A DNA stretch of 64,000 bases from Acidobacteriota bacterium (GCA_021778845.1 JAJYBU010000003.1:99921-163920), one strand, 5' to 3'; positions 8,175-17,810 are shown, counted from the first letter of the stretch. The notes: a model not told the origin generated them from the sequence alone. A program made the numbers and translations.

Positions 8175-10046
8175 ATGTCCAAGCGTGAATTCCAGACCGA
8201 AGTCAATCAGCTCCTGCAACTTATCGTTCATTCTCTCTACTCGCATCCCGAAATCTTCCTCCGCGAGCTCATCTCCAACGCCTCCGACGCGCTCGACAAG
8301 CTCCGCCACCTCACCCTCACCGACGACGCCTACAAGTCCCTCCCCTTCAATCCCCGCATCGACCTCGAGCTCGACGAAACAAACAGCACCCTCACCATCG
8401 CCGACACCGGCATCGGCATGAACGAAGAGGATCTGATCTCGCATCTCGGCACCATCGCCCGCTCGGGCACCAAAAACTTCCTCGCGCAGCTCTCCGGCGA
8501 CGCCAAAAAGGATTCCAACCTCATCGGCCAGTTCGGCGTCGGCTTTTACAGCGCCTTCATGGTCGCCGACCGCATCGAAGTCGTCTCCCGCAAGGCCGGC
8601 GAAGACCAGGCCTGGCGCTGGATCAGCGACGGCAAGACCGGCTTTGAGATCGAGCCGGCCGAGCGCTCCGTCGCCGGCACCACCATCCTTCTGCACTTCA
8701 ACGAGGAGGGCAAGCAATACGCCAACAGTTGGCGTCTCATGGAAGTCGTCAAGAAGTACTCCAACCACATCGCCTTCCCCATCTTCCTCACCTACGACAA
8801 GAGCCAGTGGAACGAGGCCGAGAAGAAGTCCGACAAGGTCCGCACCACCGAGCAGGTCAACGCCGCCAGCGCCCTCTGGCGCCGCCCCAAATCCGAGCTC
8901 ACCGACGACGACTACAAGGAGCTCTACAAGTCCATCTCCGGCGACTCCCAGGACCCGCTCTTCTGGTTCCACACCCGCGCCGAAGGCAACCTCGACTACA
9001 CCACCCTCTTCTACATCCCCGCCAAGGCCCCACTCGATCTCTATCAGGCCGAGTACAAGGTCGGCGTCAAGCTCTACGTCAAGCGCGTCTTCATCATGGA
9101 CGACGCCAAAGAGCTTCTGCCGCCGTATCTCCGCTTCGTGCGCGGCATCATCGATAGCGAAGACCTCCCGCTCAACGTCAGCCGCGAGATCCTGCAACAG
9201 AATCGCGTCCTCACCAGCATCCGCACCGCCAGCGTCAAGAAGATCCTCTCCGAGCTCAAGAACATCGCCGAGAACCAGCCTGAAAAATATCTGGAGTTCA
9301 TCGCCGAGTACAACCGTCCGCTCAAAGAGGGCCTCTACAGCGACTACGCGAACCGTGAACTGCTCCTCGATCTCATCCGCTTCAAGAGCACCAAGGTTGA
9401 AGGTCTCACCAGCCTCGCCGACGTCAAAACCCGCATGAAGGCTGGCCAGAAGAGCCTCTACTACATCACCGGCGGCTCCGAGTCCCTCCTCCGCACCTCG
9501 CCTCTGCTCGAGATCTACAAGAAGAAAGACATCGAAGTCCTCATCCTCGACGACGAGGTCGATGAGATCGTCTTCTCTGGCGTCGACAAGTACGCGGACA
9601 TCGACCTCAAGGCCATCAACAAGGCCTCGACCAGCGACGACCTCAAGGACGAAACCGCCGCCGAAGCCGACAGCGCCGAAGCTCTCAAGCCTCTGCTCGA
9701 AAAACTTAAGGCCACACTCGGCGATCGCGTCAAGGATGTGCGCGCCTCCGTCCGCCTCGCCGACAGCCCCTCCTGCATCGTCACCGACGAAGAAGAACCC
9801 TCGCCGCAGCTTCTGCAAATGCTCCGCGCCATGGGCCAGAAGGACATCCCCACGCCCAAGCCAACCCTCGAGATCAACCCCGATCACGAGATCGTCAAAA
9901 AACTTCTGGGCCGCTCCGATGACTCCGTAACCCAGGATGCCGCATGGCTGCTCTTCGATCAGGCCCTGCTCATGGAAGGCGTTCCGCTGCCTGACCCCGC
10001 CGCCTTCGTGCAGCGCCTCAACCGCGTGCTAACACACTCGATTTAA
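8175..10046 (+). CDS. htpG: Molecular chaperone HtpG (bacterial Hsp90)
   Basis: 623 residues, the usual length. The N-terminal GHKL ATPase domain shows the helix FLRELISNASDALDKLR, the nucleotide-binding DTGIGMNEEDL, GTIARSGTKNF and GQFGVGFYSAFMVADR. The middle domain holds LNVSREILQQN, and the C-terminal dimerisation domain follows. HtpG is a dimeric ATP-driven cytosolic chaperone for late folding and stress recovery. The ATG has no ribosome binding site but sits six bases after a perfect TATAAT box, so translation may start from a leaderless transcript. A strong hairpin follows the stop. Confidence 0.97.
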   Translation: MSKREFQTEVNQLLQLIVHSLYSHPEIFLRELISNASDALDKLRHLTLTDDAYKSLPFNPRIDLELDETNSTLTIADTGIGMNEEDLISHLGTIARSGTKNFLAQLSGDAKKDSNLIGQFGVGFYSAFMVADRIEVVSRKAGEDQAWRWISDGKTGFEIEPAERSVAGTTILLHFNEEGKQYANSWRLMEVVKKYSNHIAFPIFLTYDKSQWNEAEKKSDKVRTTEQVNAASALWRRPKSELTDDDYKELYKSISGDSQDPLFWFHTRAEGNLDYTTLFYIPAKAPLDLYQAEYKVGVKLYVKRVFIMDDAKELLPPYLRFVRGIIDSEDLPLNVSREILQQNRVLTSIRTASVKKILSELKNIAENQPEKYLEFIAEYNRPLKEGLYSDYANRELLLDLIRFKSTKVEGLTSLADVKTRMKAGQKSLYYITGGSESLLRTSPLLEIYKKKDIEVLILDDEVDEIVFSGVDKYADIDLKAINKASTSDDLKDETAAEADSAEALKPLLEKLKATLGDRVKDVRASVRLADSPSCIVTDEEEPSPQLLQMLRAMGQKDIPTPKPTLEINPDHEIVKKLLGRSDDSVTQDAAWLLFDQALLMEGVPLPDPAAFVQRLNRVLTHSI

Positions 10047-10050
10047 ACTC

Positions 10051-10082
10051 TGCGGCGGCTGCGAATCCTCGCAGCCGCCGCA
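10051..10082. terminator. Hairpin terminator between htpG and the convergent barrel gene
   Basis: A perfect 14-bp stem (TGCGGCGGCTGCGA and its complement) with a four-base loop lies 5 bp after the htpG stop, between convergent genes. It has no clear T-run on the plus strand and is probably bidirectional. Confidence 0.6.
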
Positions 10083-10117
10083 CAAGCAAAGTATCAACAT
10101 TATCGTTCGCCGCACGC

Positions 10118-10678
10118 CTAGCGCAGCCGGATCACAATCCCGATCCCAATCTGCTGCATCTCCTCGCTGTAGCCATTGAACGCCGACCCGATCTTGCCGC
10201 CGCCGTACTCCAGCCGTGCGTCGATGCGCGGTGCCAGCGTGTAATCCAGCCCAATCTGTATCTGGTACGCAAAGCTCGTTGAGCGCGACGCATAGCGTCC
10301 ATAGTTCGTGCTCGCTCCGCCAATCTCGGCCTGCAGATACGGGCTGAACTGCACCGCATGGCTGAACAGCGCGACGCGTCCGCCCACCAGCCCGCTGCGC
10401 AACTGGTTCCCATACTGGGTGCTTCCGGAGCTCGACTCGATCACATACCGCCCATCGCCGCCGAACCGCACCGGCCCCAGCCTCGCCAGCGTGTCATAAA
10501 ACCCAAACGTCCCGCCATACGCTGAATAGCTGTTCTGCAGCACCAGCGACCCGCTTCCCGAATCCACCGACCCCAGGTAGCCGCCGCTGCCCATCGCATA
10601 AATCCCCATTTGTGCCCGCGCGCTCACGCAGCCAGCACCCATCGCCAACATCAACAATCCAGCCCAAAGTCTCCCCAA
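10118..10678 (-). CDS. Outer-membrane beta-barrel family protein
   Basis: About 186 residues if translation starts at TTG 10678, which has AGAGG just upstream and gives a proper signal peptide (LWAGLLMLAMGAG, cleavage after ARA). An ATG at 10759 would add 27 residues that spoil the signal peptide. The mature part consists of alternating short strands rich in Gly, Tyr, Ser and Arg (GSGGYLGS, GGVDYTLAPRIDARLEYGG type), typical of small 8-stranded outer-membrane barrels. The exact role is unknown. It is convergent with htpG. Confidence 0.6.
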   Translation of the reverse strand: MGRLWAGLLMLAMGAGCVSARAQMGIYAMGSGGYLGSVDSGSGSLVLQNSYSAYGGTFGFYDTLARLGPVRFGGDGRYVIESSSGSTQYGNQLRSGLVGGRVALFSHAVQFSPYLQAEIGGASTNYGRYASRSTSFAYQIQIGLDYTLAPRIDARLEYGGGKIGSAFNGYSEEMQQIGIGIVIRLR

Positions 10679-10777
10679 GAAACACCTCTGCGTGCAGCTT
10701 AGCGGGGTAACGTTACCGCTGATAATAGCAAGCCAGATTCCTCCCGCCTGCACATCCACGCCATCCCCGCCTCAGGA

Positions 10778-12007
10778 CTAGATCACGCGGCTGTGTTTAT
10801 ACCCTTCCGCGTTCAGCGAGCTCAGCAACTCCTCCACCTGTTCGCGACCCCGCGTCTCCATCGTAATGTCGATCACCGTATCTCCCAGGTTCACCCCGTA
10901 GTACGCCCGGTTATGCAGCGTATCCACAATGTTGGCGCGGTGCCTCGCAATCAACTGCGTCAGGTCCGCCAGCGCTCCCGGCTTATCCAGCAGGTGAATC
11001 CGCAACCGGATCAAGCGTCCATCCTGCACCAGGCCTCGCTCGATAATCCTGCTCAGCAGGGTCACATCGATATTGCCGCCGCACACCATCACCGCCGTCC
11101 GCATTCCCTCGGCCAGGCTTGTTCTTTGTTGCAGCAGCGACGCCAGCGCTGTCGCGCCCGCACCTTCCGCGAGCGTCTTCTCCCGTTCCAGCAGCGTCAG
11201 AATCGCACTCGCGATCTCGTCCTCATCGACGGTCACAATCTCGTCGACATACTTCTCCACCACAGGAAACGTAACGTCTCCCGCACGACGCACCGCAATG
11301 CCATCCGCAATCGTCGTTGCCGGCTCCAGCGTCACCGGATGGTGCGCCAGCACCGCATCCCGCATCGAAGGCAGCCGCGACGTCTGCACGCCAATCACGC
11401 GCACGCTCGGCTTGATCTCCTTCACCGCGCACGCAATGCCGCCAATCAGTCCGCCGCCGCCGATCGGCACCACCACGGCCTGCAGGTCTTCCACCTGCTC
11501 CAGCAGCTCCAGCCCAATCGTTCCCTGGCCCGCAATCACCAGCGGGTCGTCGAACGGATGGATAAACGTCATGCCCTGCTCTTCGCACAGCCGCGTCGCT
11601 TCCGTGCAGGCCTCGTCGTAGTTGCCACCATGCAGCACCACCTCGGCGCCAAATCCGCGCGTCGCCGTCACCTTCACCAGCGGCGTCGTCAGCGGCATTA
11701 CGATCACCGCTCGAATCCCCCGCCGCGTCGCGTGGTACGCAACTCCCTGCGCATGATTGCCCGCGCTGGCCGCCACCACGCCTCGCTTCGCCTGTTCCGG
11801 CGACAGCATCGCAATCTTGTTCAGCGCTCCGCGTTCCTTGAAGCTGCCGGTCATCTGCAAATTTTCCAGCTTCAGAAAAACGCTCTGACCGGTCATGCGC
11901 GAAAGCATCTCCGACCGCGTACACGGCGTGCGATACACAGCACTGCCAATGCGCTCGCGAGCCGAAAGAATGTCCGTCAATGTCAGTGAAGTTGTCGTAG
12001 AACTCAT
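10778..12007 (-). CDS. ilvA: Threonine ammonia-lyase with C-terminal ACT domain
   Basis: 409 residues from ATG 12007, preceded by AGAGAG; a longer frame to 12109 would overlap ddl and adds non-homologous residues. The enzyme converts threonine to 2-oxobutanoate and ammonia, the first step toward isoleucine. The PLP lysine is in SFKERGALNKI (about residue 60), the phosphate-binding loop is VPIGGGGLIGGIA, and the last 80 residues (LIRLRIHLLDKPGALADLTQLI) form one ACT domain. The ~400-residue length fits the single-ACT IlvA/TdcB-like type rather than the 510-residue enteric IlvA. It lies 46 bp downstream of ddl on the same strand. Confidence 0.9.
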   Translation of the reverse strand: MSSTTTSLTLTDILSARERIGSAVYRTPCTRSEMLSRMTGQSVFLKLENLQMTGSFKERGALNKIAMLSPEQAKRGVVAASAGNHAQGVAYHATRRGIRAVIVMPLTTPLVKVTATRGFGAEVVLHGGNYDEACTEATRLCEEQGMTFIHPFDDPLVIAGQGTIGLELLEQVEDLQAVVVPIGGGGLIGGIACAVKEIKPSVRVIGVQTSRLPSMRDAVLAHHPVTLEPATTIADGIAVRRAGDVTFPVVEKYVDEIVTVDEDEIASAILTLLEREKTLAEGAGATALASLLQQRTSLAEGMRTAVMVCGGNIDVTLLSRIIERGLVQDGRLIRLRIHLLDKPGALADLTQLIARHRANIVDTLHNRAYYGVNLGDTVIDITMETRGREQVEELLSSLNAEGYKHSRVI

Positions 12008-12053
12008 TCTCTCTATCGTAATCCCTCGCGCTCTGCCGACTTCGTCCGCTCCT

Positions 12054-13181
12054 CTACCGTGAAAAATTCGTCTCCAGCTTCTCCTTATGCCGCTCCATCG
12101 CAAGCTCAATCAGCCGGTCAATCAGCTTCGGATACGCCACCCCACTCGCTGCCCACAGCTTCGGATACATACTGATCGAGGTAAACCCGGGCATGGTATT
12201 CACCTCATTCAGCACAATCTCAGCCGCTTTCCCCTTACGCGCCGGAGCCATCAAAAAGTCCACCCGTGCCAGCCCCGCACAATCGCAGGCCTTGAACGCT
12301 GCCACAGCCATCGCGCGAATCTTCTTCGCTTCTGCCGCACTCAACTTCGCTGGAATGATGCACACGCTCTCGTCCGGCCCGCTCAGTTCGTACTTCGCCT
12401 CGTAGTCATAGAACTCCTTCGCCGGAACAATCTCCCCCACCACGCTGGCCTCGGGCGTATCGTTGCCCAGCACGGCCACCTCCAGCTCCCGCGGCTTCAC
12501 GCCCGGCCCGCCGACGCCCTGCTCAATCACAATCTTCCGGTCGAAACTCGCCGCCAGATCCATCGCCGCCGCCAGCTCTTTCCGCGCCTTCACTTTGCTG
12601 ATCCCCACCGAACTCCCCAGGTTCGCCGGCTTCACAAACACCGGATACGCGAGCGCCTTCTCAACCACGCGCACGCACCGCTTCGAGTCCGTCCTCCACT
12701 CACTGCGCAGCAGCGTCACATGCGGCGTCAGCGGCAGCCCCGCGGCCACAAACATCCGCTTCATCGCGTCTTTATCCATCGCCGCCGCCGAGCCCAGCAC
12801 GCCCGACCCCACATACGCAATATCCGCCAGCTCAAACAGCCCCTGCACCGTGCCATCTTCGCCAAAGGTCCCATGCAGCACCGGAAACACCACATCCAGC
12901 CCGGTTCCCGACCCCGGCTCTGCCGCCGCCGTCACAATCGACAGCCCCGCCTCCCGTTCGGCGTCGCTCGCACCCGCGCCCTCCGCCGCTCCATCTCGCA
13001 GCAGAGCCCGCGCCGCACCACTCTGCAGCCAGCGCCCCTCCTTCGTAATCCCCAGCTCAACGACCTCATACTTCTTCCTGTCGATCGCCTGCAAAATCGA
13101 TCGTGCCGACCGCAGCGACACCTCATGCTCGCCGCTCCTGCCCCCAAACAAAACGCCAACCCGCAGTTTCTTCCGTGCCAT
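12054..13181 (-). CDS. ddl: D-alanine--D-alanine ligase
   Basis: 375 residues. Starts with VGVLFGGRSGEHEVSLRSA, the Ddl signature, and contains the ATP-grasp core (KPANLGSSVGISKV) and the closing ENVNTMPG-type motif, here LNEVNTMPGFTSISMYPKLW. The enzyme joins two D-alanines for the peptidoglycan stem peptide in the cytosol. An insertion of about 20 Ala/Gly-rich residues near position 65 makes it slightly longer than E. coli DdlB. It is the first gene of a probable operon with ilvA. Confidence 0.95.
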   Translation of the reverse strand: MARKKLRVGVLFGGRSGEHEVSLRSARSILQAIDRKKYEVVELGITKEGRWLQSGAARALLRDGAAEGAGASDAEREAGLSIVTAAAEPGSGTGLDVVFPVLHGTFGEDGTVQGLFELADIAYVGSGVLGSAAAMDKDAMKRMFVAAGLPLTPHVTLLRSEWRTDSKRCVRVVEKALAYPVFVKPANLGSSVGISKVKARKELAAAMDLAASFDRKIVIEQGVGGPGVKPRELEVAVLGNDTPEASVVGEIVPAKEFYDYEAKYELSGPDESVCIIPAKLSAAEAKKIRAMAVAAFKACDCAGLARVDFLMAPARKGKAAEIVLNEVNTMPGFTSISMYPKLWAASGVAYPKLIDRLIELAMERHKEKLETNFSR

Positions 13182-13353
13182 ATCCTTCCAGTCTCATCCC
13201 GCAGCCCCCTGTGCGTCGCACCTAACTCGCCCCCGAACCTCGCTCGGCACCACCCCCCCATCGGCACCCATCCCAATCGGGCACATACTTGCCATCTCCT
13301 GCCCCCGGGATTAAACTTCCGCTGGATGTGATGGCCCCGGGAGGGGCTCGAAA

Positions 13354-14217
13354 ATGGCTGCCTCGCGATACGTCGCTGGCGGAAGTTATGTCACGCTGGC
13401 ACTGTTCCTCGGCTTAATCATCGGCTGCGGTAGCACAGGAAAAGGTACGCTAACCCCCATCAGTCCGCCTCCCGCTTCCATCCCCGGCAACTGGGAGTTC
13501 GCCGCTACGATTATCACCAGCGCGTCGCCAGTGCCCTTACCCAGCAGTGAAACCCTACCCATCGGCGCCTTCCTTACCTCGGCCGCCAGCGGCGTAACCG
13601 GCAGTGCGTGGGTGCAGATGGCATTCCCCAATATTTGCTCTGCCAACTGCTGCGGTGGCCCTTTCGCTGAATTCAGCAACGCTCTCACCGGGACGCTCAA
13701 CGCCGACGGCCTTCTGAGCCTGAGTTCCACCGTCCCCAACGGCGGCCCCGTCTTCACCATGACCGGCACCATGAGCGGCACCACCTTCACCGGCGGCACC
13801 TTCAACCTCACCGGTAACTGCCCAGCTTCCGGCACCATCACCGGATTCGAACTGCCGTCGCTCGATGGAACCTATGCCGGAACGGTGACCTCCAGGGACA
13901 CCTCTCAGAGCTATAACCTTTCTGCCACCCTTGAGCAGAGCACCACCGTCAACGCCCGCGGATTCCTCAACGTAAGCGTCGCAGCCACCGTCACCGGCTA
14001 TCCCTGCCTCACCTCTGTCACACCGGCACTTCCGCTCGAACAGAACTCGGGTCTTCTGGGCGATCAGTTCAGTGTCACCATGAACGGCGCGGGCGGAGCC
14101 CTCCTGAGCCTCTCCGGTATCCTCTCGCAGGACGGCAAAACAATTGCCGCAGCCTACGGAGTCAGCGGCGGCGCCTGCAAACTCGACTACGGCACGGGAA
14201 CCCTGACTCTGCAATAG
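13354..14217 (+). CDS. Hypothetical lipoprotein
   Basis: 287 residues with a hydrophobic leader ending in a lipobox (LIIGC, Cys25), so probably a lipid-anchored outer-membrane or periplasmic protein. A GAGGGG ribosome binding site precedes the ATG. The mature region is rich in Thr, Gly and Ser with beta-type repeats (GTLNADGLLSLSS, GTMSGTTFTGGTFNLTG) that resemble the beta-rich lipoproteins common in Acidobacteriota. I do not recognise a functional domain. A repeat element separates it from the convergent ychF gene. Confidence 0.7.
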   Translation: MAASRYVAGGSYVTLALFLGLIIGCGSTGKGTLTPISPPPASIPGNWEFAATIITSASPVPLPSSETLPIGAFLTSAASGVTGSAWVQMAFPNICSANCCGGPFAEFSNALTGTLNADGLLSLSSTVPNGGPVFTMTGTMSGTTFTGGTFNLTGNCPASGTITGFELPSLDGTYAGTVTSRDTSQSYNLSATLEQSTTVNARGFLNVSVAATVTGYPCLTSVTPALPLEQNSGLLGDQFSVTMNGAGGALLSLSGILSQDGKTIAAAYGVSGGACKLDYGTGTLTLQ

Positions 14218-14283
14218 ACGATGCATCGGCCGTCGTCAGAAGCCGCTACCCAGAGCCTGTCCTCAGGTCGAAACCAGCCCACG

Positions 14284-14549
14284 CGCGAAAGGCTGTCAAG
14301 CCCCCCGGACCAGCCAGAACAGCCAAAACCCCTGTCAACACTGGCGATTTATATTTTCAAAATCTGGCATAGTGCCCCCATCCAACTCGCTACAATTTAA
14401 TCAGGGCAGGAAACGCCACCATCCGCAACGGCCAGCGGCACGGGTCAATCTTGAGTCCAGCCACACCCTCCGGACTGCCATAAGTCCGCCGTCAACTGCC
14501 ACGGATCCAATACTTTATGCCAAAAAGTACCGGGGGGGAGGGCCCCCCG
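14284..14549 (-). repeat. Dispersed element, family 2, copy 1
   Basis: Read on the minus strand, this 266-bp stretch shares its landmarks, in the same order and at nearly the same spacing, with 46533-46816. These are a GC-rich near-palindrome, GTACTTTTTG plus TAAAGTATT, the hairpin GGACTTATGGCAGTCC (14472-14487), TTAAATTGTAGCGA, and CTTGACAGC near the end. It begins 1 bp after the ychF stop codon, in the sense of ychF, and fills the gap to the lipoprotein gene. Its function is unknown; a structured 3' RNA or a non-autonomous mobile element are both possible. Confidence 0.75.
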
Positions 14550-14550
14550 T

Positions 14551-15651
14551 CTAGACGTTGAACTTGAAGAACAGGATATCCCCGTCCTTCACCACGTACT
14601 CCTTACCCTCCGACCGCAGCAGACCGGCCTCCTTCACGGCCTGCTCGCTGCCCAGCCGGAACAGGTCCTCGCAGGCGTAGCAATCGGCCTTGATGAACCC
14701 GCGCTCGAAGTCCGAGTGGATCACCCCCGCCGCCCCGGGAGCCTTGGTCCCCCGCCGGATCGTCCACGCCCTTACCTCCTGCACGCCCGACGTGAAGTAG
14801 GTAATCAACCCCAGCAGCCGGTAGGCCGCATGGATCAGCCGGTTCAACCCCGGCTCCTCCAGCCCTGCCGCCTCCAGAAATTCGGTCCGCTCAGCCGGCT
14901 CCAGTTGCGCAATCTCGGCCTCCATCGCGCCGCATATCCGCACCACCTCGCTGCCCTCTTCGGCCGCGCGCTGCTCCACCAGCCGGGTGTACGCATTGCC
15001 GTCGACGATGCCCGCCTCATCCACATTCGCCACATACAACTGCGGCTTCATCGTGATCAGAAAAAGATCGCGCGCCACTACCTTCTCATCATCGGTAAGC
15101 TCCACGGTGCGCGCAGGCTTGCCCGCATTCAGCGCCTCCGAGAGCTTCACAATCGCCGACAGTTCCGACTTCTGCGCAGCCGTCGCCGACTGACTCTTCG
15201 CCGCCTTCTCGGCCTTCGTCCGCCGCTTCTCTACGGTGTCGAGGTCGGCCAGCAGCAGCTCTGTATTAATGATGTCGATGTCGTGCAGCGGGTTCACGCC
15301 GCCCGCCACGTGGATCACCTCCGCATCTTCAAAGCACCGCACCACATGCAGAATCGCGTCTGTCTGACGAATGTGCGAGAGGAACTGGTTGCCCAGTCCT
15401 TCGCCCTTGCTCGCTCCCTCCACAATCCCGGCGATGTCCACAAACTCCATCGTCGTGGGCACAATGGAGTTCGGCTTCACCATGGTCACAATGCGGTCCA
15501 TGCGCGCATCGGGCACGGGCACAATCCCGACATTCGGGTCGATGGTACAGAACGGGTAGTTTGCAGCCGCAGCCTTCGAGGCCGTCAGCGCGTTGAAGAT
15601 GGTGGACTTGCCGACGTTCGGCAGCCCGACGATTCCGCAGTTCAGAGGCAT
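14551..15651 (-). CDS. ychF: Redox-regulated ATPase YchF (Obg-family)
   Basis: 366 residues. The P-loop is [15 protein letters not shown] (residues 8-22), switch II is [20 protein letters not shown], and the C-terminal TGS domain ends in the conserved [16 protein letters not shown]. YchF is a conserved cytosolic P-loop protein that prefers ATP over GTP and binds ribosomes, with roles in translation and oxidative stress. The start gives [14 protein letters not shown], the family's normal N-terminus. A dispersed repeat element starts right after its stop. Confidence 0.96.
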   Translation of the reverse strand: MPLNCGIVGLPNVGKSTIFNALTASKAAAANYPFCTIDPNVGIVPVPDARMDRIVTMVKPNSIVPTTMEFVDIAGIVEGASKGEGLGNQFLSHIRQTDAILHVVRCFEDAEVIHVAGGVNPLHDIDIINTELLLADLDTVEKRRTKAEKAAKSQSATAAQKSELSAIVKLSEALNAGKPARTVELTDDEKVVARDLFLITMKPQLYVANVDEAGIVDGNAYTRLVEQRAAEEGSEVVRICGAMEAEIAQLEPAERTEFLEAAGLEEPGLNRLIHAAYRLLGLITYFTSGVQEVRAWTIRRGTKAPGAAGVIHSDFERGFIKADCYACEDLFRLGSEQAVKEAGLLRSEGKEYVVKDGDILFFKFNV

Positions 15652-15773
15652 GAGTTCGTAGGATCCTTTACCTCTCTATTGGAACATGCGCAGCGCCTCC
15701 TTGCAGCAGCACCCGGTTCGCACCGGACGCCGCGCCTGAGTCCAACCTGCATCGACCTCATCTAATCTTCATC

Positions 15774-16823
15774 ATGCAGGTAGGCATTGACAGCTTCGTC
15801 GAGACCGTCCTCGGCTCCAACCGTTCGCCCGCGGAGTTGGGCGCGCAACGCGTCCGCGATCTCCTCGACGAGATCGAGCTGGCCGACCGCTCCGGCGTCG
15901 ACGTCTACGGCATCGGCGAACATCATCGCGAAGAGTACATCGCTTCGTCGCCCGCAGTCCTGCTCGCCGCCGCTGCCGCGCGCACCCGGAACATCCGCCT
16001 TACCTCAGCGGTTACGGTCCTCAGCTCTGACGATCCTGTGCGCGTCTTCCAGGACTTCGCCACCCTCGACCTCATCTCTCAGGGCCGCGCGGAGATCATC
16101 GTCGGCCGCGGCTCCTTCATCGAGTCCTATCCGCTCTTCGGCTATGACACGCAGTACTACGACGAGCTCTTCGCCGAGAAGCTTGACCTGTTGCTGAAGC
16201 TGCGCGAGCAGACCCGCGTCGAGTGGCAGGGCAAACACCGCGCCTCGCTCACCGGACAAGGCGTCTGGCCGCGCCCGCTGCAGCCGCAACTGCCCATCCG
16301 CCTCGGCGTCGGCGGAACCCCTGAGTCCTTCGCACGCGCCGGATTGCTCGGCCTGCCGCTGACGGTTGCGATCATCGGCGGCGAGCCCCACCGCTTCCGC
16401 CCTCTCGTTGACCTGTACCGCGAAGCCGGTCGCCGCGCCGGCCACGCACCTGAGTCGCTTGACGTAGCCGTCCACGCCATTGGCTTCCTCGCCGACACTA
16501 CCCGGCAGGCCGCCGACACCCTCTGGCCCGCCTACTCCACCACCTTCACTCGCATCGGGCGCGAGCGCGGCTGGCCTCCAACGACCCGCGCCGCCTTCGA
16601 CGCCCAGTGTTCCGGGCAGGGAGCGTTCTTCGTGGGCGATCCAGACGCCGTCACCCGCAAGATGTGGAACGTGAGTGATGCGCTCGGCGGTGTCTCGCGG
16701 ATCACCCTGATGATGAGCGGCGGCCCCCTGCCCCACGCCAGCATGCTCCGCGCCATCGAGCTGCTGGGGGCCGAGGTTGGCGTGGCTGTCCACCAGCCGG
16801 TGCCGGCTACGACCCAGCGCTGA
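15774..16823 (+). CDS. LLM class flavin-dependent oxidoreductase
   Basis: 349 residues, luciferase-like TIM barrel. Visible family segments include GIGEHHREEYIASSPAVLLAAAAARTRNIRL near residues 50-80, the barrel strand around RAEIIVGRGSF, and the C-terminal GDPDAVTRKMW motif. Members use reduced FMN or F420 to oxidise varied substrates; the substrate here cannot be predicted. It diverges from ychF with a 122-bp shared promoter region. The monocistronic context gives no pathway clue. Confidence 0.85.
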   Translation: MQVGIDSFVETVLGSNRSPAELGAQRVRDLLDEIELADRSGVDVYGIGEHHREEYIASSPAVLLAAAAARTRNIRLTSAVTVLSSDDPVRVFQDFATLDLISQGRAEIIVGRGSFIESYPLFGYDTQYYDELFAEKLDLLLKLREQTRVEWQGKHRASLTGQGVWPRPLQPQLPIRLGVGGTPESFARAGLLGLPLTVAIIGGEPHRFRPLVDLYREAGRRAGHAPESLDVAVHAIGFLADTTRQAADTLWPAYSTTFTRIGRERGWPPTTRAAFDAQCSGQGAFFVGDPDAVTRKMWNVSDALGGVSRITLMMSGGPLPHASMLRAIELLGAEVGVAVHQPVPATTQR

Positions 16824-17006
16824 CCACTGCGAAACGCGCATGCAGCGTGCAGCCACAGGGCCGCACGAATCGTTGCGCCGGACCTCCCGAGTAGAAATCT
16901 TTGGGTACATGTGCATGCAAAGTTTTGCACAGTACTAAAGATTGCTCTTTCGTACCAGGTTGATTGCAAAGGAGAAATGCTTTGGTGATGCAGGTGCTTC
17001 TATCAA

Positions 17007-17035
17007 GGTCGTAAAGATGTAAACCATCTACGACC
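17007..17035 (+). promoter_or_regulatory. Hairpin in the leader of the 17057 gene
   Basis: GGTCGT and AGATG on the left pair with CATCT and ACGACC on the right, with a two-base bulge and a five-base loop. The stem ends 11 bp before the GGAGG ribosome binding site of the next gene and could influence its translation. This is structure seen by eye only. Confidence 0.4.
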
Positions 17036-17056
17036 AGAAATCGATTGGAGGTACTG

Positions 17057-17719
17057 ATGCTTCACTTTTCCCCCAAGATTGTTACTACGCTGGCGCTCGT
17101 CACGGCGCTCTCTGCGGCTACGGCGAGCCTGGCGCAAATGCAAGCTACGCCCGTCTCCGCGTCCACGACCTCGCGGTCCAACCATTCGCTCGCTCAGCAG
17201 AATGCAACCTGGCATGACACCACGCCGAACCAGACGATCACGGCGCATGTTCGCAACGGCGTGCTCACAATTGATGGCATGGTGGGCAAGGTTCAGTTGA
17301 ACTATAACATTGAGCGCACAGGGTTTATGTACTTCTTTGTTCCGGGCGTGGGAACCGCGGTTGTGTCCATGTCTCCCATCGCGGACGGGGTGAAGGTGCC
17401 CAATGCGTTCGATGGAGACAAGCTGGCGTTTACTGCGGGCGGACACTCGTTCGAGCTCAGCAGCGAGGGCAATCTGCTCTCGAAGAAGAAGCAGGCGAAG
17501 GCCGATGTGTACGTAAGGCTTGACAGTGCAACAGTTGCGTTAGGCCGGTACCCGAAGATGGGCTTCGGCAATACAACCGAACCGCCCTATGTCTGGCCGC
17601 TCTCCGAGGTCGCGCCGCAGGAGAAAGTGGACTATGTGGTGACGCCGCCACCGATGCCCAAGAGTATACTGCCGCAGACGGTGGAGACGGCTTCCACCCA
17701 TTCGCAGGGCAGCCACTAG
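17057..17719 (+). CDS. Hypothetical secreted protein
   Basis: 220 residues from ATG 17057, which has GGAGG at 17047-17051; an in-frame TTG at 17045 overlaps the ribosome binding site and is unlikely. Residues 1-26 form a signal peptide (cleavage after SLA). The mature part begins with a Ser/Thr linker, then a compact beta-rich region (TITAHVRNGVLTIDGMVGKVQLNY, FFVPGVGTAVVSMSP) and ends in a Pro/Ser/His tail. I do not recognise the family. A family-1 dispersed repeat begins 10 bp after its stop. Confidence 0.7.
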   Translation: MLHFSPKIVTTLALVTALSAATASLAQMQATPVSASTTSRSNHSLAQQNATWHDTTPNQTITAHVRNGVLTIDGMVGKVQLNYNIERTGFMYFFVPGVGTAVVSMSPIADGVKVPNAFDGDKLAFTAGGHSFELSSEGNLLSKKKQAKADVYVRLDSATVALGRYPKMGFGNTTEPPYVWPLSEVAPQEKVDYVVTPPPMPKSILPQTVETASTHSQGSH

Positions 17720-17728
17720 CGCGACATG

Positions 17729-17810
17729 GTGTGAGTTTCGTGTGCATCTCAGCGCAAAGTTGGGCTGCAGGACGACACTCTCAGCAGAGTTTTCAGTTGC
17801 AGGTTTGAAG
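17729..17810 (+). repeat. Dispersed element, family 1, copy A (divergent, core only)
   Basis: This 82-bp stretch shares GTGTGAGTTT, a CTCA/CGCAA block, TGGGCTGCA, CGACACTCTCAGCA and a final AGGTTnGAA with the longer copies at 40272-40462 (minus) and 49376-49560 (plus). It starts 10 bp after a stop codon and in the sense of that gene, as copy C does. Confidence 0.65.

Noticed and set aside
8121..9887. 588-codon minus-strand frame inside htpG
   Set aside because: Shadow of htpG; low-complexity translation and no start context.
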